From NCBI GenBank assembly GCA_007129655.1, contig SKVC01000148.1, positions 1 to 5,823 on the forward strand: a DNA stretch of 5,823 bases. The letters are read 5' to 3'. This DNA comes from Thermoplasmata archaeon (GTDB lineage Archaea > Thermoplasmatota > Thermoplasmata > Halarchaeoplasmatales > Halarchaeoplasmataceae). The translations under genes were made by a program, and so were the position numbers. Shown here one piece after another: positions 5,045 through 5,823 of the stretch. Each line of letters starts with the position of its first letter. Position 1 is the first letter of the stretch. Below the pieces are notes generated by a model. It ran no database searches, was not told the DNA's origin, and saw only the letters and a list, made by a program, of their open reading frames with translations.

Positions 5045-5163
5045 TTTGTGTTTACTGTCGAGCAAGTCTATGCGAATATCGATATCAGATAAAAACCTTA
5101 TCGTCTTAAGAAACGAATATTAGCGAAATTTTTAGAGAATAACATAATAATAGAGGAAGTGAC
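5045..5163. other. Noncoding AT-rich spacer
   Basis: I see no gene in this stretch. It contains short symmetric pieces only: a 10-bp palindrome ATATCGATAT (5076-5085) and a 5-bp inverted repeat GATAA/TTATC (5088-5092, 5098-5102). It separates the divergently oriented tRNA-Gln and surface-protein genes, so regulatory sites for either could lie here. Confidence 0.4.
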
Positions 5164-5185
5164 CGAAAGATATATATATATATAT
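5164..5185 (+). promoter_or_regulatory. BRE plus (AT)8 TATA tract of the surface-protein gene
   Basis: A BRE-like CGAAAG (5164-5169) abuts an uninterrupted (AT)8 tract at 5170-5185. The tract's downstream edge is about 24 nt before the ATG at 5209, so a TATA box within it would give a leaderless or very short-leader message. The dinucleotide run can change length by slippage and could shift the BRE-to-start spacing. Confidence 0.55.
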
Positions 5186-5208
5186 GGTCTTATCTATTGC
5201 GGACCAAC

Positions 5209-5823
5209 ATGACCACTGATAAGATATATGTATTAATAACTATGTTTTTGATCACGAGCTCCGCATCTGCGGCGTACTTATTTTCTCCTGCATTTAACAA
5301 CGATGTAGACAATGTCGAATTACTCAACGAACAGCATTGGCACTACAAGGTTCCGGTGGAAGTTCATAATGAACACACCGAACGAGATGATTGGATAGTT
5401 TCGCTCACGTTGAACATCACCAAAGAGCTCGGCGGTTACGGCGAGTTCGACGAGAACTCCGTTCGAGTACGGGAGACCAACGACACTTGGCATGATAGAT
5501 GGGATGCGTTGTTCCAGGAACGGTGGCTTGACGACGATAATCTGGAAGTTAGCTGGTTGATGAACGGTACGACACCAGCGAATACCACACGATACTACAC
5601 GGTATTATTCGATACATTGAGGAACGGTGAGAAAGAGGCAGCGAACAACGTCGGATTATTTAGTGACGATAACGAAGAGATAAACGGTGTAAACGTGGAA
5701 GAGAACGAGGACGGCCATCTGTGGATAAGCGGTGACGATTATACCGTTAAGATAGACGTACAGCGAGGAGGTAGTCGTGTGGTCAAGTACAGGGACTCCA
5801 CCCGTAAAGGCTACGTTTACGAT
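5209..5823 (+). CDS. Secreted surface protein, N-terminal part
   Basis: The frame is open from ATG 5209 for 205 codons to the window edge, so the C-terminus is missing. Residues 1-21 look like a Sec signal peptide: a short basic start (MTTDK), a hydrophobic core (IYVLITMFLI) and a small-residue ASA cleavage site before A22. The exported part is rich in acidic residues, Trp and Asn, and has four N-glycosylation sequons (N69-I-T, N91-D-T, N119-G-T, N125-T-T). The beta-rich segments WHYKVPVEVHN (44-54) and the block around TPANTTRYYTVLFDT (122-136) resemble repeats seen in archaeal cell-surface beta-sandwich proteins, such as DUF2341-like ones; that likeness is from memory. No catalytic motif is visible. 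A leaderless start is supported by the TATA tract. It may be anchored through the unseen C-terminus. Confidence 0.8.
   Translation, partial: MTTDKIYVLITMFLITSSASAAYLFSPAFNNDVDNVELLNEQHWHYKVPVEVHNEHTERDDWIVSLTLNITKELGGYGEFDENSVRVRETNDTWHDRWDALFQERWLDDDNLEVSWLMNGTTPANTTRYYTVLFDTLRNGEKEAANNVGLFSDDNEEINGVNVEENEDGHLWISGDDYTVKIDVQRGGSRVVKYRDSTRKGYVYD

Noticed and set aside
1..5823. CRISPR array or insertion sequence
   Set aside because: There is no regularly spaced repeat series and no transposase or terminal repeats anywhere in the window.

Overview
The window looks archaeal, most likely from a euryarchaeote or Thermoplasmatota-like lineage, although the exact group cannot be named from this sequence. 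The signs are an archaemetzincin, the archaeal mevalonate-entry cluster (COG1709-type HTH regulator, HMG-CoA synthase, thiolase, DUF35 protein), a tRNA gene with no encoded CCA, BRE/TATA-like promoters, and apparently leaderless first genes. Genes inside the operon instead carry Shine-Dalgarno sites (GGAGGTG-like, each 5 nt before the ATG).

Layout. Positions 1-90 hold the 3' end of an unidentified gene. Positions 91-299 are AT-rich, with several inverted repeats and a candidate TATA box. A 42-codon small ORF lies at 300-428, followed by an archaemetzincin protease gene (478-978, GTG start, probably leaderless). A TATA box at 1008-1016 then appears to drive a tight four-gene operon: HTH regulator (1040-1711), HMG-CoA synthase (1714-2772), thiolase (2774-3940) and DUF35 zinc-ribbon/OB-fold protein (3937-4338). 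A nitroreductase gene with its own promoter follows (4382-4882). It converges on a minus-strand tRNA-Gln(CUG) gene (4906-4978). Upstream of the tRNA, in its own sense, are a perfect inverted repeat over the probable tRNA TATA box and a second, truncated copy of the tRNA 5' end (5027-5044). After noncoding DNA and an (AT)8 promoter tract, a secreted, sequon-rich surface protein starts at 5209 and runs off the window.

How the genes fit together. Thiolase normally condenses two acetyl-CoA to acetoacetyl-CoA, and HMG-CoA synthase adds a third acetyl unit. In archaea, DUF35 bridges the two enzymes into one complex that feeds the mevalonate pathway for isoprenoid lipids. The regulator at the head of the operon probably controls the cluster.

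The main surprise is in the thiolase. It is full length and otherwise well conserved, but three reactive active-site positions are replaced: the nucleophilic Cys is Gly85, the Cys of the HDCF-type motif is Asn286, and the GHP His is Gln334. The partner HMG-CoA synthase keeps its Glu/Cys/His triad. This suggests a pseudo-thiolase that acts as a scaffold or substrate carrier, or an enzyme with changed chemistry, inside an otherwise standard mevalonate-entry complex.
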